Shown: in pieces, positions 1-7,587 of the stretch | How the letters are laid out: each line of letters opens with the position of its first letter | How positions within the stretch are numbered: the first letter of the stretch is position 1 | Origin: CAZCBJ01 sp964496705 | GTDB lineage: Bacteria > Chloroflexota > Anaerolineae > Anaerolineales > Anaerolineaceae | Assembly (NCBI GenBank): GCA_964496705.1 | Contig: CAZCBJ010000061.1 | Location: 1-18,851 of the forward strand | DNA: 18,851 bases | Reading direction: 5' to 3' | The notes under the pieces: model-generated | What the model was told of the DNA's origin: nothing | What the model saw: only the letters and a program-made list of their open reading frames with translations | Databases searched by the model: none | Position numbers and translations under genes: made by a program

Positions 1-38
1 ATTTATAAGTTATATTATGTTATTCGCGCATCTAGCCA

Positions 39-1079
39 TCAGTTAAACACAATCTCACCCGTGTACATGCCCATCGAACACGAAAACGGGATCACCGTGC
101 CCGGTTTCTGGGGAGGGATGGCGATGACCGCCTCCCCGGTGGGCTCCAGCATGCGCTCCACCTTCAAGGCCGGGATGACAAAGGCCAGACTGCAGGAATA
201 AACGTCCTTCGACACCAGCTTCAGGGTAACCGGCACCCCCGCTTTGGCCGCCACCCGCTCAGGAACATAGCCGCTGTTTTTAACCTGGATGGTGACCAGC
301 TCCTCTCCGCCTTCCGATGAAGACGGTAAAGAATCTGGCTGCTGCGCCTGGATGGGCGCTGGACGGTTGAACCAACGCTCAAACGCCAGCGGCGAGCCGA
401 TCAGATTCAACCCGCTATTAATGGTGACCAACGCCAGGAGCAGGATCACCACCGCAACAAGGCGATTGAAATATTTTTCCACAGCCGCGCCCAGACGCGT
501 GGCCAGATAAGCCACAGCAAAGAACACCGGGCTGGTGCCCAAAGTGAAAGCGAACATCAGCGCCGCTCCACGCAGCGCATCGCCGCTGGCGATGGCCGCC
601 GCCATCATCGCCTGCGTGATCCCGCAGGGGATCAACACGGTCAGCGCCCCCAGGAATACTGGCGAAAACCAGGCGGCGCTTTTTTGCGAGGTCCGGCGGA
701 TATAGCGAGTTATAAAACGCGGCGGTTCAATGACAAAATAACGAAAGATGGGGTGGACATTCAACAAACGCAGCGCGCTCCCCACCATGAAAATCCCCAC
801 CGCGATCAGTAACACCGCCCGCCCTAGCGGACTGAGCTGGATGTATGAGCCAACCCAGCCGAGCAAAAAACCCAGCAAGGTGTATGCCGCCAATTTGGCA
901 GACAGGAAAAGAAAGATGGGCAGCGCCAGTTTTGGGTGCGCTTTCGCTTGTCGGCCAGAGAAAACCGCCCCTTCAACCTGCTGCGCCAGCGAGCTGGCCA
1001 GCAAGCCGCCCTGCACAGCCAGACAGCTTAAACCTCCCGTGGTCAACCCAGTGAAAAATGCTGCTATCAACTCAAGCAT
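39..1079 (-). CDS. TauE/SafE (DsbD_2-type) membrane protein with C-terminal cupredoxin-like domain
   Basis: Predicted inner-membrane protein of 346 residues. About six hydrophobic segments fill residues 1-235, including a Pro-Cys-Gly motif inside a membrane segment (LTVLIPCGITQ), typical of the UreH/DsbD_2 branch of the TauE/SafE-like families. A Ser/Pro/Gln-rich linker follows, then a beta-rich domain of about 90 residues resembling cupredoxins. It has one Cys at about 296 and a C-terminal Cys-Ser-Met-Gly-Met cluster (C334, M336, M338) that could bind copper. I chose the ATG at 1079 because GGAGG lies five bases upstream of it; two more upstream ATGs (1091, 1115) are open but the first of them overlaps that ribosome site. 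It is divergent from copA, so a role in copper handling, for example delivery to an oxidase or copper tolerance, is inferred. Family assignment is fairly sure; substrate is unknown. Confidence 0.82.
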   Translation of the reverse strand: MLELIAAFFTGLTTGGLSCLAVQGGLLASSLAQQVEGAVFSGRQAKAHPKLALPIFLFLSAKLAAYTLLGFLLGWVGSYIQLSPLGRAVLLIAVGIFMVGSALRLLNVHPIFRYFVIEPPRFITRYIRRTSQKSAAWFSPVFLGALTVLIPCGITQAMMAAAIASGDALRGAALMFAFTLGTSPVFFAVAYLATRLGAAVEKYFNRLVAVVILLLALVTINSGLNLIGSPLAFERWFNRPAPIQAQQPDSLPSSSEGGEELVTIQVKNSGYVPERVAAKAGVPVTLKLVSKDVYSCSLAFVIPALKVERMLEPTGEAVIAIPPQKPGTVIPFSCSMGMYTGEIVFN

Positions 1080-1130
1080 CACAGCCTCCATTTTACTTTT
1101 TACTTTCCATCGCAATTATTTATATTTCAG

Positions 1131-1149
1131 ATTATAATAGTCTTATTAT
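1131..1149. promoter_or_regulatory. Overlapping -10 box and ATAATA/TATTAT dyad between divergent copper genes
   Basis: The 8-bp palindrome ATTATAAT at 1131-1138 presents a perfect TATAAT -10 hexamer on both strands. It overlaps a perfect 6-bp inverted repeat, ATAATA (1134-1139) and TATTAT (1144-1149), with a 4-bp spacer. On the minus strand a TTGACA at 1171-1166 lies 15 bp from an AATAAT, an alternative promoter for the membrane-protein gene. No good -35 accompanies the plus-strand TATAAT. The dyad is a plausible operator for a metal sensor, but it matches no copper-operator consensus that I know. Confidence 0.4.
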
Positions 1150-1163
1150 TAATATTCTACCAT

Positions 1164-1175
1164 GCTGTCAACAGC
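1164..1175. promoter_or_regulatory. Candidate operator dyad GCTGT-CA-ACAGC
   Basis: A perfect 5-bp inverted repeat with a 2-bp centre lies upstream of the putative copA promoter and overlaps a minus-strand TTGACA. Position and symmetry suit a repressor or activator site in the copper-gene intergenic region. It is short enough to occur by chance, and no regulator gene lies in the window to pair with it. Confidence 0.3.
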
Positions 1176-1185
1176 CCGACAAGTG

Positions 1186-1214
1186 TAGTCAAGCCGCTGC
1201 CAGCGCGGTATAAC
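1186..1214 (+). promoter_or_regulatory. Putative copA promoter
   Basis: TAGTCA (1186-1191, four of six -35 bases) and TATAAC (1209-1214, five of six -10 bases) are separated by 17 bp, the optimal spacing for a housekeeping sigma factor. Transcription would start near 1221, just at the AGGA ribosome site of copA, giving a very short leader. The alternative start from TATAAT at 1133-1138 would give a leader of about 90 nt. Confidence 0.35.
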
Positions 1215-1234
1215 CCAGCAAGGAAAAACGAACC

Positions 1235-3664
1235 ATGCCTGAAACTCCTGACACGAAAATCATCACCCTGCCGATCACCGGCATGACCTGCGCCAATTGC
1301 GTCGCGACGGTGGAGCGCAATCTCAAGCGTGTTCACGGGGTGGAGACCGCCATTGTGAATCTCTCATCCGAGCGGGCTACGGTCACCTACCACCCCGACC
1401 TGACCAACCTCGAAACCATCAAGGCGCGCGTCGAGCGGGCCGGGTACGGCATCGCCACCGGCGAAGCCGACCTGGTTTTCGAGCGCCTCGCGGATAACAA
1501 CGACGCCCGCCGCCTGGAAAATGCCCTGCGCAGCCTGCCCGGCGTGCTTACGGTTTCGGTATCGCTGGTGACAGAAAGCGCCCGGGTGGAATACATTCCC
1601 ACCCTGATCAGCCAGAACGAGCTGCGCCAGGCTTCTCGCGCAGCCGGCTTCAAAGCGCTGGAGATGGGCGGAGAAGTTGAAGACGCCGAAGAGCTCGCCC
1701 GCCAGCGTGAGATCAACCAGCAGCGGCGCTACCTGATCATCGGCCTGGTCCTCACCGTGCCGCTGTTCATCCTCTCCATGCTCAACGACCTGGGCGCCTT
1801 CCCGATGGCAATCTCTCACGCGCCCTGGATGAAATGGATCATGTTCGCCCTCGCCACCCCGGTGCAGTTTTACGTCGGGCGGCAATATTACAGCGGTGCT
1901 TTCAAATCGCTGCGCAGCGGCTCAGCCAATATGGATGTGCTGGTGGCGCTGGGCACCTCAGCCGCCTACTTCTACTCGCTGCCGGTGACTTTCGGGCTGC
2001 TCTCCGGGCATGTCTACTTTGAAACTGCCGCGGTGATCATCACGCTCATAAAACTGGGCAAGTTCCTCGAAGCCCGCGCCAAAGGCCGCACCAGTGAAGC
2101 AATGAAGAAACTGATGGGCTTGCGCGCGAAGAGCGCGCGTGTGCTGCGCGATGGTCTGGAGGTGGATGTGCCATTCGAGGATGTTCGCGTTGGCGACCTG
2201 GTCATCGTGCGTCCCGGTGAAAAAATTCCGGTCGACGGCGTGGTCGTGGAAGGCCGCTCGTCGGTGGACGAATCGATGCTGACCGGTGAATCCATGCCGG
2301 TGGAAAAAGGTCCGGGCGACCAGGTGATCGGTGCGACGCTCAACAAACTTGGCTCGCTCAGGTTTGAGGCCACCCGGGTGGGCAAAGAGACCGCCCTGGC
2401 GCAGATCATCCGCCTGGTGGAGGAAGCGCAGGCCAGCAAAGCGCCCATTCAGAAGCTGGTGGACCGCATTTCTGCCGTTTTCGTCCCGGTGGTGGTGGCG
2501 GTCAGCCTGCTGACCTTCCTGGCCTGGTTGCTCTTCGGCCCGCCCCTGCCAATCAACGCCGACATCTCCGTTTTCACCCGCGCATTGATCAAGATGGTGG
2601 CGGTGCTGGTCATCGCCTGTCCGTGCGCTATGGGTCTGGCCACCCCCACCGCGGTGATGGTGGGCACCGGTAAAGGCGCGGAACTGGGCATATTACTGAA
2701 AAGCAGCGAAGCGCTGGAAAAAGCCGGGCGCATCACCAGCGTCGTGCTGGATAAAACCGGCACCATCACCCGCGGACAGCCAGCCGTGACCGACCTGTTC
2801 GCTTTCGAGTACGACGCGGATGAAGTGCTGCGGCTGGCCGCCGCGGTTGAAAAGGGCAGCGAACATCCACTGGGCGAAGCCATCAGCGCAGAAGCCGGCG
2901 AGCACGAGCTGGTGCTCCCCCAGGCTGCAGGATTCCAGGCTGTCGCTGGTCATGGCGTAGAAGCCGAGGTGGAGGGACGCCGGGTGGTGGTGGGCAGCCC
3001 GCGGATGATGCAGCAGCGCGGGCTCAGCCTGAATGCGGCTGAGCAGCGCATCCAGCAACTGCAGCAGGAAGGTAAAACCGCAGTGCTGGTGGCAGTGGAA
3101 GATCGCCTGGCGGGTCTGATCGGCATCGCCGACACGCTCAAGGAAGGCTCCGTTGAAGCGATCGAGCAACTGCATCGCATGGGTCTGAAGGTGACCATGA
3201 TCACCGGCGACAACCTCGGCACAGCCCAGGCTATCGCGTCCCAGGTGGGGGTGGACAACGTGCTGGCAGAGGTGCTGCCCGGTGACAAAGCTGCCCAGGT
3301 GAAGCAATTGCAGGCTGCCGGTCAGGTGACCGCCATGGTCGGGGACGGCATCAACGATGCGCCCGCGCTGGCTCAGGCCGACGTGGGCATCGCCATCGGC
3401 ACCGGCACAGACATAGCCATCGCCTCGGCGCCAGTGGTGTTGATCAGCGGCGACCTGCGCGGCGTTGCGCGGGCCATCTCCCTTTCGCGCCGCACGCTGC
3501 GCACGATCAAGCAAAACCTGTTCTGGGCCTTCGTCTACAACATCATCCTCATCCCGGTTGCCGCCCTGGGATACCTCAATCCCATGCTCGCCGCCGCCGC
3601 CATGGCCTTTTCCAGTGTATTCGTGGTCAGCAACAGCCTGCGCTTGCGCAAGTTCAAACCTTAA
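1235..3664 (+). CDS. copA: Cu+-exporting P1B-type ATPase
   Basis: An 809-residue heavy-metal P-type ATPase that pumps Cu+ out of the cytoplasm. An N-terminal HMA domain carries GMTCANC (C19, C22). A second HMA-like fold at about 80-142 lacks CxxC. Membrane helices flank TGES (350-353, actuator), the CPC ion motif (462-464), the phosphorylation site DKTGT (506-510), the HP nucleotide-domain motif (544-545) and GDGIND (703-708). The last helices have YN (768-769) and M790 with S793-S794, the P1B-1 signature that points to monovalent copper rather than zinc or cadmium. ATG follows AGGA by ten bases. Length is normal for CopA. The downstream lipoprotein starts 27 bp later and is probably cotranscribed; the divergent neighbour also has a copper-like domain. 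It is most likely under copper control, but no regulator gene is present here. Confidence 0.97.
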   Translation: MPETPDTKIITLPITGMTCANCVATVERNLKRVHGVETAIVNLSSERATVTYHPDLTNLETIKARVERAGYGIATGEADLVFERLADNNDARRLENALRSLPGVLTVSVSLVTESARVEYIPTLISQNELRQASRAAGFKALEMGGEVEDAEELARQREINQQRRYLIIGLVLTVPLFILSMLNDLGAFPMAISHAPWMKWIMFALATPVQFYVGRQYYSGAFKSLRSGSANMDVLVALGTSAAYFYSLPVTFGLLSGHVYFETAAVIITLIKLGKFLEARAKGRTSEAMKKLMGLRAKSARVLRDGLEVDVPFEDVRVGDLVIVRPGEKIPVDGVVVEGRSSVDESMLTGESMPVEKGPGDQVIGATLNKLGSLRFEATRVGKETALAQIIRLVEEAQASKAPIQKLVDRISAVFVPVVVAVSLLTFLAWLLFGPPLPINADISVFTRALIKMVAVLVIACPCAMGLATPTAVMVGTGKGAELGILLKSSEALEKAGRITSVVLDKTGTITRGQPAVTDLFAFEYDADEVLRLAAAVEKGSEHPLGEAISAEAGEHELVLPQAAGFQAVAGHGVEAEVEGRRVVVGSPRMMQQRGLSLNAAEQRIQQLQQEGKTAVLVAVEDRLAGLIGIADTLKEGSVEAIEQLHRMGLKVTMITGDNLGTAQAIASQVGVDNVLAEVLPGDKAAQVKQLQAAGQVTAMVGDGINDAPALAQADVGIAIGTGTDIAIASAPVVLISGDLRGVARAISLSRRTLRTIKQNLFWAFVYNIILIPVAALGYLNPMLAAAAMAFSSVFVVSNSLRLRKFKP

Positions 3665-3691
3665 TTTTACTCAATCAGATCGGAGACTCGA

Positions 3692-4222
3692 ATGAAATCA
3701 CATTTCTCGTTCATGAAATTTTCCGGGCTCATGCTCCTGGCGGTATTCCTGCTTAGCGCTTGCAGCCCATCATCTGCCCCGGCTGGGGCCTCTTTCGCCC
3801 AGATTCCGGCTGGCAGAGCCTATGCGGAAGGCGAGGAGATCTACTTCTCGCATACCGAAACCTCAGACGCAGCCATTGCGGAAACCTTGACCCAAATGAT
3901 GGATTCGCCGGTGCTGCACGTCCCTTCCCTGGCACAAGCCCCAGAATCCATGCTGGCAGATGTATACGTCTTTGAAAATGGTGTGAAAGGCAAAGGCCCT
4001 TTGGGATTTCAGCCGGATGTGTTCGACAACCCACCCGGCACGCCCGGTTATTCACCGCTGCGCATGGTCATTCTGGCCAAATGGAAGGACAACGCGCAGC
4101 CGCGTGAATTGAAATCTGTTCTCGAAATTCAACAGGCCGAAAGCCAGGGCGAATTGTCCACCACCCGCAGCGGCGTGGTGGTCAACATGCCGTTCATGGT
4201 TTGGAAAGATGGAAAACGGTAG
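3692..4222 (+). CDS. Secreted lipoprotein of unknown function, copper-cluster associated
   Basis: A 176-residue protein with a lipoprotein signal peptide: a basic start, a hydrophobic stretch (about 10-22) and the lipobox LSAC, with C24 as the lipidated residue. The mature part is soluble and contains no further cysteines. It has an internal stretch rich in Met, Pro and Val (LTQMMDSPVLHVP) and a C-terminal SGVVVNMPFMVW. I faintly recall similar domains of unknown function in archaeal and Chloroflexota proteins (possibly the DUF7482 type), but cannot confirm this. GGAG seven bases before the ATG supports the start. It lies 27 bp after copA on the same strand, so it is likely in one transcript. 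A periplasmic or extracytoplasmic copper-related role is inferred from context only; methionines could bind Cu+ but no clear motif is seen. Confidence 0.85.
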   Translation: MKSHFSFMKFSGLMLLAVFLLSACSPSSAPAGASFAQIPAGRAYAEGEEIYFSHTETSDAAIAETLTQMMDSPVLHVPSLAQAPESMLADVYVFENGVKGKGPLGFQPDVFDNPPGTPGYSPLRMVILAKWKDNAQPRELKSVLEIQQAESQGELSTTRSGVVVNMPFMVWKDGKR

Positions 4223-4352
4223 TCTGATCTGCCCGGATATCATGGAGCAGAAAAGATGACCGCGGCACCTGCCGGTTGTCTTCACTGACCCGTTCATACA
4301 CATACCAGGCTTCCTCGTCGCTGGCTGCCGAAAGGGTGCGCTGATCGCCCAT
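4194..4352 (-). CDS. Small antisense ORF, 52 aa, doubtful gene or gene remnant
   Basis: A short ATG-to-TGA frame with a protein-like composition (SDEEAWYVYERVSEDN in the middle) that overlaps the 3' end of the lipoprotein gene by 29 bp in antisense. An in-frame TGA immediately precedes the ATG and no clear ribosome site is seen. It could be a small gene, or the tail of a decayed minus-strand gene. I recognise no family. It is recorded because it occupies part of an otherwise empty stretch. Confidence 0.3.
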   Translation of the reverse strand: MGDQRTLSAASDEEAWYVYERVSEDNRQVPRSSFLLHDIRADQTTVFHLSKP

Positions 4353-4523
4353 TCAGCTTACCGCTTCGAGTTGATTACCTGCGCATGTGCCCTGGCAGCG
4401 GAATCAAAACAGGAAAATGGACGATTCAAGCTATTCGCGGGTAGAATAGCTTCGTATTCTTCCGTTTTGCATCCCCACGATCTGTGTGGGAATCTCATCT
4501 TCATCACTTTCTCAGAGGCTTGC
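4353..4523. other. Non-coding stretch before the glycoside hydrolase
   Basis: The 301 bp between the lipoprotein stop and the hydrolase start hold no convincing gene on the plus strand. The antisense ORF at 4194-4352 fills the first part. The second part is more AT-rich and contains the inverted repeat at 4428-4452 and a weaker one (CCCAC at 4474-4478 with GTGGG at 4486-4490). An upstream TTG at 4371 keeps the hydrolase frame open, but the 51 extra residues resemble nothing and include Cys- and Ser-rich noise. Confidence 0.6.
4428..4452. repeat. Perfect 9-bp inverted repeat, hairpin or operator
   Basis: AAGCTATTC (4428-4436) and GAATAGCTT (4444-4452) are perfect reverse complements around a 7-nt GC-rich loop. 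The sequence after it is pyrimidine-rich (TATTCTTCCGTTTT) but is not a clean T-run, so this could be a weak terminator for the copper genes or an operator upstream of the hydrolase gene. It ends 71 bp before the hydrolase ATG. Confidence 0.5.
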
Positions 4524-6542
4524 ATGATTCCATCCCATCGCTATCGCCAAATTCATCTCGATTTCCACACCGGGCCGCAGTGCGCGGATGTGGGCGTCAA
4601 TTTCAACATTCAGACCTTCGTGGAAACGCTGCAGAGCGGGCAGGTCAACCAGATCAACATTTTCGGACGCTGCCACCACGGCTATTCCTATTATCCGACC
4701 CGCATCGGCGAGATGCACCCCAATCTGAAATTTGACCTGCTCGGTCAGATGATCGAAGGATTGCACAAAGCCGACATCCTGTGCCCGATCTACATGACCG
4801 TCAAGTGGGACGACCTGGCCGGCATCCGCCACCCCGAATGGGTCTGCGTGAATCGGCAGGGCAATATGGTCATGCGCCCACCGCTCTCCGGAAGCTGGGG
4901 TTGGACCACCATGGATGTGACCAGCCCTTACGCCGATTACCTGGCCGCCCAGATTGACGAGTTGTTCGACCGCTACGGCAGCGAAGTGGACGGCATCTGG
5001 TTTGACATCTGCTTCCCCGTCCCCAACTATTCGCCAACCGCCCAGGAAAAAATGGTTATAGCTGGCGTCAACGTGGAGGACGAGGAAGCCGTCCTGCGCT
5101 ACTGGCGCGAGCAAGACCTGGCCTTTTTCGAGCGCATGTCTGCCCTGGTGCGCGCGCGCAGCCAGAAGGCATTCATCTTCTACAACGGCACCGTCACCCC
5201 GCAAATGGGCGAGATGCTCCCATATCTGACCCATTTCGAGGTGGAAAGCCTGCCCACGTCCGGCGGAGCCTGGGGGTACATGCACTTTCCTGTGGTCGGG
5301 CGCCAGGCGCGCACCTACGGGCGCGAGGTGATCGGCATGACCGGGCGCTTCCACCGCTCATGGAGCGATTTCGGCGGTCTGAAGACCTCCGATCAACTGG
5401 ATTACGAATGCGGCACCATCCTGGCTGCCGGGGCGCGCATCTGCGTCGGCGACCAGCTCCACCCCAGCGGTGCCCTCGACCCGGCGGTGTACCGCATGAT
5501 CGGTCGCTCCTACAGCCGGGTGAAAGCCTTGGAACCCTGGCTGGAGGGGGCTGTCCCGGCGGCGGAGGTGGGCATCCTGGCGCTGGGCGAGCCTTCCGAG
5601 AAGAAACACGGCATCGGCGTCCACTCGGCGGACGCTGAGGGCGCCGCCCAGGTGCTGCTTGAGTCCGGCATTCAATTCGATGTCATTGATCATCTGGCCG
5701 ACCTGAGCCGCTATGCGGCGCTGATCCTGCCGCACGGCGCCGTCCTGGACGCAGCCTGGCAGTCCCGATTGACGGATTACCTGCAAAAAGGCGGCAAGAT
5801 GGTGCTCAGCGGGACGGCCGCGCTGGATGCGACCACCGGCGAATTCATGCTGCCGGGCGTCCCGGTGGAATTCCTCGGTGAAGCCCCCACCATCCCATGC
5901 TATCTGCGCCCGGATTACAGCCTGGCGGCGGGCAGCGAGCTTGCCAGCGATTACGGTTATGTTTTCTACCAGCAGGCCTACCGTGTCAAAGCGCTGCCTG
6001 GCGCCGAAGCCCACGGCGACATCTGCCGCGCGCTGTTCAACCGCACCTGGGAGCACTACACCGGTCACCAGCACGCTCCCTGCGGCGAGTCGCTGGGCGC
6101 GCCGTTGGCGGTGCAGCGGGACAATCTGCTGTATTTCGCCGCGCCCTTGTTCAGCGGATTCCGCGATGACGATTACTGGGCTTACCGCGAGATGGCGCTC
6201 AACGCGCTGCGCGGCTTCCTGCCCCAGGCGCTGCTCATCCCTTCCGCGCCGGGCTGGGTGGAATTCAGCCTTCACCGCCAGAGCAGGCTGGCTCACCGCC
6301 CGGAGCGCCGCATCGTGCACATCGTCGCCTATCACCCGCGGCGCTCCTTCCAGAGCGTGCCGCATGTTGACCGCGGCGCATTGACCGCCGGGTTGAGCTT
6401 TCAGTTGCGCCTGGACGGCTTTGAACCCCACCGTGTTTACCTGGCGCCGCAAGGCACACCGCTGGAATTTTCCACACGGGACGGCTACCTGCAGGTGGCA
6501 CTGCCGCCGCTCGGCATCCACAGCGTGGTGGTCGTAGAATAA
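4524..6542 (+). CDS. GHL6-type glycoside hydrolase with trimerization-like domain
   Basis: A 672-residue putative cytoplasmic glycosidase with no signal peptide. The N-terminus (RQIHLDFHTGP, then INIFGRCHHGYSYYPT and HPNLKFDLLGQMIE) matches the (beta/alpha)8-barrel family annotated as hypothetical glycosyl hydrolase 6, related to alpha-amylase and fucosidase clans. Candidate acidic catalytic residues are D161 in GIWFDICF and E239/E241 in HFEVESLP; these are assigned by position only. Residues from about 390 to 500 look like the beta-galactosidase trimerization (glutamine-amidotransferase-like) fold, followed by a beta-rich C-terminal part. I chose the ATG at 4524 because AGAGG precedes it by five bases and family proteins begin this way; the longer TTG start at 4371 is unlikely. 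The MBL gene begins 14 bp downstream. Substrate is unknown; a galactoside or fucoside is possible. Confidence 0.85.
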   Translation: MIPSHRYRQIHLDFHTGPQCADVGVNFNIQTFVETLQSGQVNQINIFGRCHHGYSYYPTRIGEMHPNLKFDLLGQMIEGLHKADILCPIYMTVKWDDLAGIRHPEWVCVNRQGNMVMRPPLSGSWGWTTMDVTSPYADYLAAQIDELFDRYGSEVDGIWFDICFPVPNYSPTAQEKMVIAGVNVEDEEAVLRYWREQDLAFFERMSALVRARSQKAFIFYNGTVTPQMGEMLPYLTHFEVESLPTSGGAWGYMHFPVVGRQARTYGREVIGMTGRFHRSWSDFGGLKTSDQLDYECGTILAAGARICVGDQLHPSGALDPAVYRMIGRSYSRVKALEPWLEGAVPAAEVGILALGEPSEKKHGIGVHSADAEGAAQVLLESGIQFDVIDHLADLSRYAALILPHGAVLDAAWQSRLTDYLQKGGKMVLSGTAALDATTGEFMLPGVPVEFLGEAPTIPCYLRPDYSLAAGSELASDYGYVFYQQAYRVKALPGAEAHGDICRALFNRTWEHYTGHQHAPCGESLGAPLAVQRDNLLYFAAPLFSGFRDDDYWAYREMALNALRGFLPQALLIPSAPGWVEFSLHRQSRLAHRPERRIVHIVAYHPRRSFQSVPHVDRGALTAGLSFQLRLDGFEPHRVYLAPQGTPLEFSTRDGYLQVALPPLGIHSVVVVE

Positions 6543-6556
6543 GAACGGAGGTTGAC

Positions 6557-7498
6557 ATGTTGAAAAGCGAGCATTTTGAGTTGAGGGAGCTGGCCGAGGG
6601 TGTTTACGCCGCCATCGCCGACCCGCTGGGCGCGGCCTTCTGCAACGCGGGGATCATTGACCTGGGCGGATTGACGCTGGTCTTTGATTCTTTTGACGTG
6701 CCGCAGCCAGCCGAGGAAATGAGCGGGATGGTGCGGCAGCTCACCGGCCGCCCGGCGGATTTTCTGATCATCAGCCACTGGCACGGCGACCACTGGGGCG
6801 GCAGCCAGGCATTCGGCGAGGCGGTCATGCTCTCCACCCACGAGTGCCGCCGTCAGATGGGTCTGATGATCAAGGACATTCAAGCCCTGGCCGCCGACCC
6901 CTCCGAGATGAAGGAAATGCTGCGCCAATTCGAACAGGCTTACGAAAAAGAGCCGAACCCGGCGCAGAAAGAAATGATCCACCGCCGGATCGTGCGCCTG
7001 CGCTACACGCTCGAATCGTTGCCCACCCTGCGCGCCCGCCTGCCAGAGCAAACCTTTGACGGCGAGATGGTTTTTCACGGCGCAAAGCGCAGCGCGCGGT
7101 TGGAATCGCTGGGCTTCGCCCACTCGCGCGGCGATGCGCGCTTGATCCTGCCTGATGACGGGATCGTCTTCTGCGGCGACCTGCTCTTCGCCGGCCGGCA
7201 GCCCTTCCTCGGTTCCGCCCACCTGCGCACCTGGAAGAAACAGATCGACAGCCTGGTGCGGCTGAATGCCAGCAGCTACGTCCCGGGACACGGCCCGCTG
7301 GGCGGCGTGAACGAGCTGGCCATGGAACTGGCCTATCTCGAATGGGCTGAGGGCGCGGTGGTCGAAGCCCGCGCTGCCGGAAAATCGCTGGAGGATGTGC
7401 TCAACCTGCCGCTGCCGCAGGCGTTTGCCGCCTGGCCGGATAGCGCGCGAATCAGCGAAGGCAACGCGCGTTGGCTGTTCGCGCGGGCAAAGAAATGA
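6557..7498 (+). CDS. MBL-fold metallo-hydrolase
   Basis: A 313-residue metallo-beta-lactamase-superfamily hydrolase. The metal motif HWHGDH is at 74-79, the next ligands are H189 (AHSRGD), D208 (FCGDLLF) and H245 (PGHGP), so both metal sites look complete. A helical insert of about 80 residues (95-170), rich in charged residues, lies between the first and second metal motifs and may form a lid or a dimer surface. GGAGG sits five bases before the ATG. The gene follows the glycoside hydrolase by 14 bp, so the two are probably translated from one message. No signal peptide. The reaction cannot be named: the superfamily includes lactonases, thioesterases and glyoxalases. A lactonase or ester-cleaving role next to a sugar dehydrogenase-like gene would make sense but is inference. 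Confidence 0.9.
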   Translation: MLKSEHFELRELAEGVYAAIADPLGAAFCNAGIIDLGGLTLVFDSFDVPQPAEEMSGMVRQLTGRPADFLIISHWHGDHWGGSQAFGEAVMLSTHECRRQMGLMIKDIQALAADPSEMKEMLRQFEQAYEKEPNPAQKEMIHRRIVRLRYTLESLPTLRARLPEQTFDGEMVFHGAKRSARLESLGFAHSRGDARLILPDDGIVFCGDLLFAGRQPFLGSAHLRTWKKQIDSLVRLNASSYVPGHGPLGGVNELAMELAYLEWAEGAVVEARAAGKSLEDVLNLPLPQAFAAWPDSARISEGNARWLFARAKK

Positions 7499-7587
7499 TT
7501 TTTATGGTTTAATTGCCTCTGGCAGCCGCCCCCAGCAATCCTGAGATGCGCGGTGAGCGCCACCCACTTAAACTTGAGGAGTTCAGC

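Noticed and set aside
2693..3514. 273-residue antisense frame within copA
   Set aside because: It is an antisense shadow of the well-supported ATPase frame; its His- and Gln-rich text matches no family.
4371..4523. 51-residue N-terminal extension of the glycoside hydrolase from a TTG
   Set aside because: No ribosome site at the TTG, unlike the ATG at 4524, and the extra sequence covers an inverted repeat and does not look like family N-termini.
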